The position numbers and the translations under genes are program-made. Positions 63,619-64,000 of a DNA stretch of 64,000 nucleotides are shown piece by piece. Numbering within the stretch: the stretch's first letter is position 1; the number at the start of each line of letters is the position of its first letter. A model generated the notes under the pieces. The model searched no databases and was not told the DNA's origin. It worked only from the letters and a program-made list of their open reading frames with translations. This stretch comes from Kordia algicida OT-1 (lineage in GTDB: Bacteria > Bacteroidota > Bacteroidia > Flavobacteriales > Flavobacteriaceae), in NCBI RefSeq assembly GCF_000154725.1, contig NZ_DS544873.1:491569-555568 (forward strand), given 5' to 3'.

Positions 63619-64000
63619 ATGAAAAAAACATTAGCGCTATTGCTTATTAGTTTTATACTTATAAATTCCTGTAATAAGAACACACCACACATGAAAAAAA
63701 ACATATCAGTGCCAACAGTTGACAAGAAACCTACAAAACTTGAAAAACACGGCGATGTTAGAACTGACGATTACTATTGGTTAAACGATAGGGAAAACCC
63801 AGAAGTAATTGCTTACTTGGAAGCAGAAAATGCATACAATGACGCGATGACAGCGCATACAAAAGACTTTCAAAAAGATTTATTTCAAGAACTAAAAGGA
63901 AGAATAAAAGAAGATGATTCTTCGGTTCCTTATAAATTAAATGGTTATTGGTACATAAAAAAGTATGAAGAAGGCAAAGGATATCCAATTCACACACGTA
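63619..64000 (+). CDS. Prolyl oligopeptidase family lipoprotein (N-terminal part)
   Basis: The gene runs off the right edge; 127 residues are visible. The start MKKTLALLLISFILINSC gives a lipoprotein signal with Cys18. The conserved S9 N-terminus follows: HGDVRTDDYYWLNDRENPEV, AYLEAENAYNDAMTA and NGYWYIKKYEEGKGYP. This fits oligopeptidase B/PtrB-type S9A peptidases, which cut short peptides after basic residues. The catalytic triad lies outside the window. ATG 63619 is supported by the signal. Confidence 0.88.
   Translation, partial: MKKTLALLLISFILINSCNKNTPHMKKNISVPTVDKKPTKLEKHGDVRTDDYYWLNDRENPEVIAYLEAENAYNDAMTAHTKDFQKDLFQELKGRIKEDDSSVPYKLNGYWYIKKYEEGKGYPIHTR

Overview
The window is AT-rich DNA from a marine member of the Flavobacteriaceae (Bacteroidota). 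Supporting signs are a T9SS C-terminal sorting domain, SusC-like and OmpA-like surface proteins, promoters of the TAnnTTTG type instead of sigma-70 boxes, a 'GG' RiPP leader, and an arginine cluster that uses the acetyl/succinyl-ornithine type carbamoyltransferase. The R-body genes and gene order suggest Kordia or a close relative; this is inference.

Left part (1-9.5 kb): the end of a secreted protein, then a complete type II-C CRISPR-Cas locus. It has a tracrRNA gene on the minus strand (about 581-684), cas9, cas1, cas2 and an array of 14 identical 46-bp repeats with 14 spacers of exactly 30 bp. The array ends in a cut-off repeat that abuts a 565-aa gene of unknown function. Between the tracrRNA and cas9 lies the most interesting signal of the window. 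A degenerate repeat on the minus strand (776-797) follows a perfect TAnnTTTG box and a spacer-like stretch. The last 11 nt of that stretch recur exactly at 935-945, just upstream of cas9. This looks like a built-in crRNA-like guide for Cas9 autorepression.

9.5-18 kb: an eight-gene arginine operon on the minus strand (GNAT acetyltransferase, argG, argC, argD, argF', argB, argE, argH). It is preceded by a short leader ORF whose C-terminus is packed with arginine codons, suggesting attenuation.

18-27.5 kb: two small membrane genes, a NarL-type two-component pair, an R-body (reb) cluster with four RebB paralogues and a homopolymer frameshift, and a second two-component pair of the LytTR type.

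28-36 kb: an outer-membrane receptor and an apparently undescribed RiPP locus: an 86-aa precursor, an attenuating terminator, an FxsB-like radical SAM/SPASM maturase and four tandem paralogous putative Fe(II) oxygenases.

36-64 kb: a LysR/SbtA bicarbonate transporter locus; an esterase; a decayed tandem duplication of a lipoprotein/membrane gene unit; an N-acyl amino acid racemase/deacylase group; assorted hypothetical genes; a second outer-membrane receptor; arsC-like; prfB with its programmed +1 frameshift; a metalloprotease; threonine aldolase; a YegP-like protein; an OmpA-family protein with internal repeats; an orphan GG-leader peptide; ybaB; and the start of a prolyl oligopeptidase. Three copies of a 294-365 bp MITE-like element with terminal inverted repeats and flanking direct repeats sit at 24.1, 59.7 and 62.9 kb. 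No tRNA, rRNA or complete insertion sequence was recognised.
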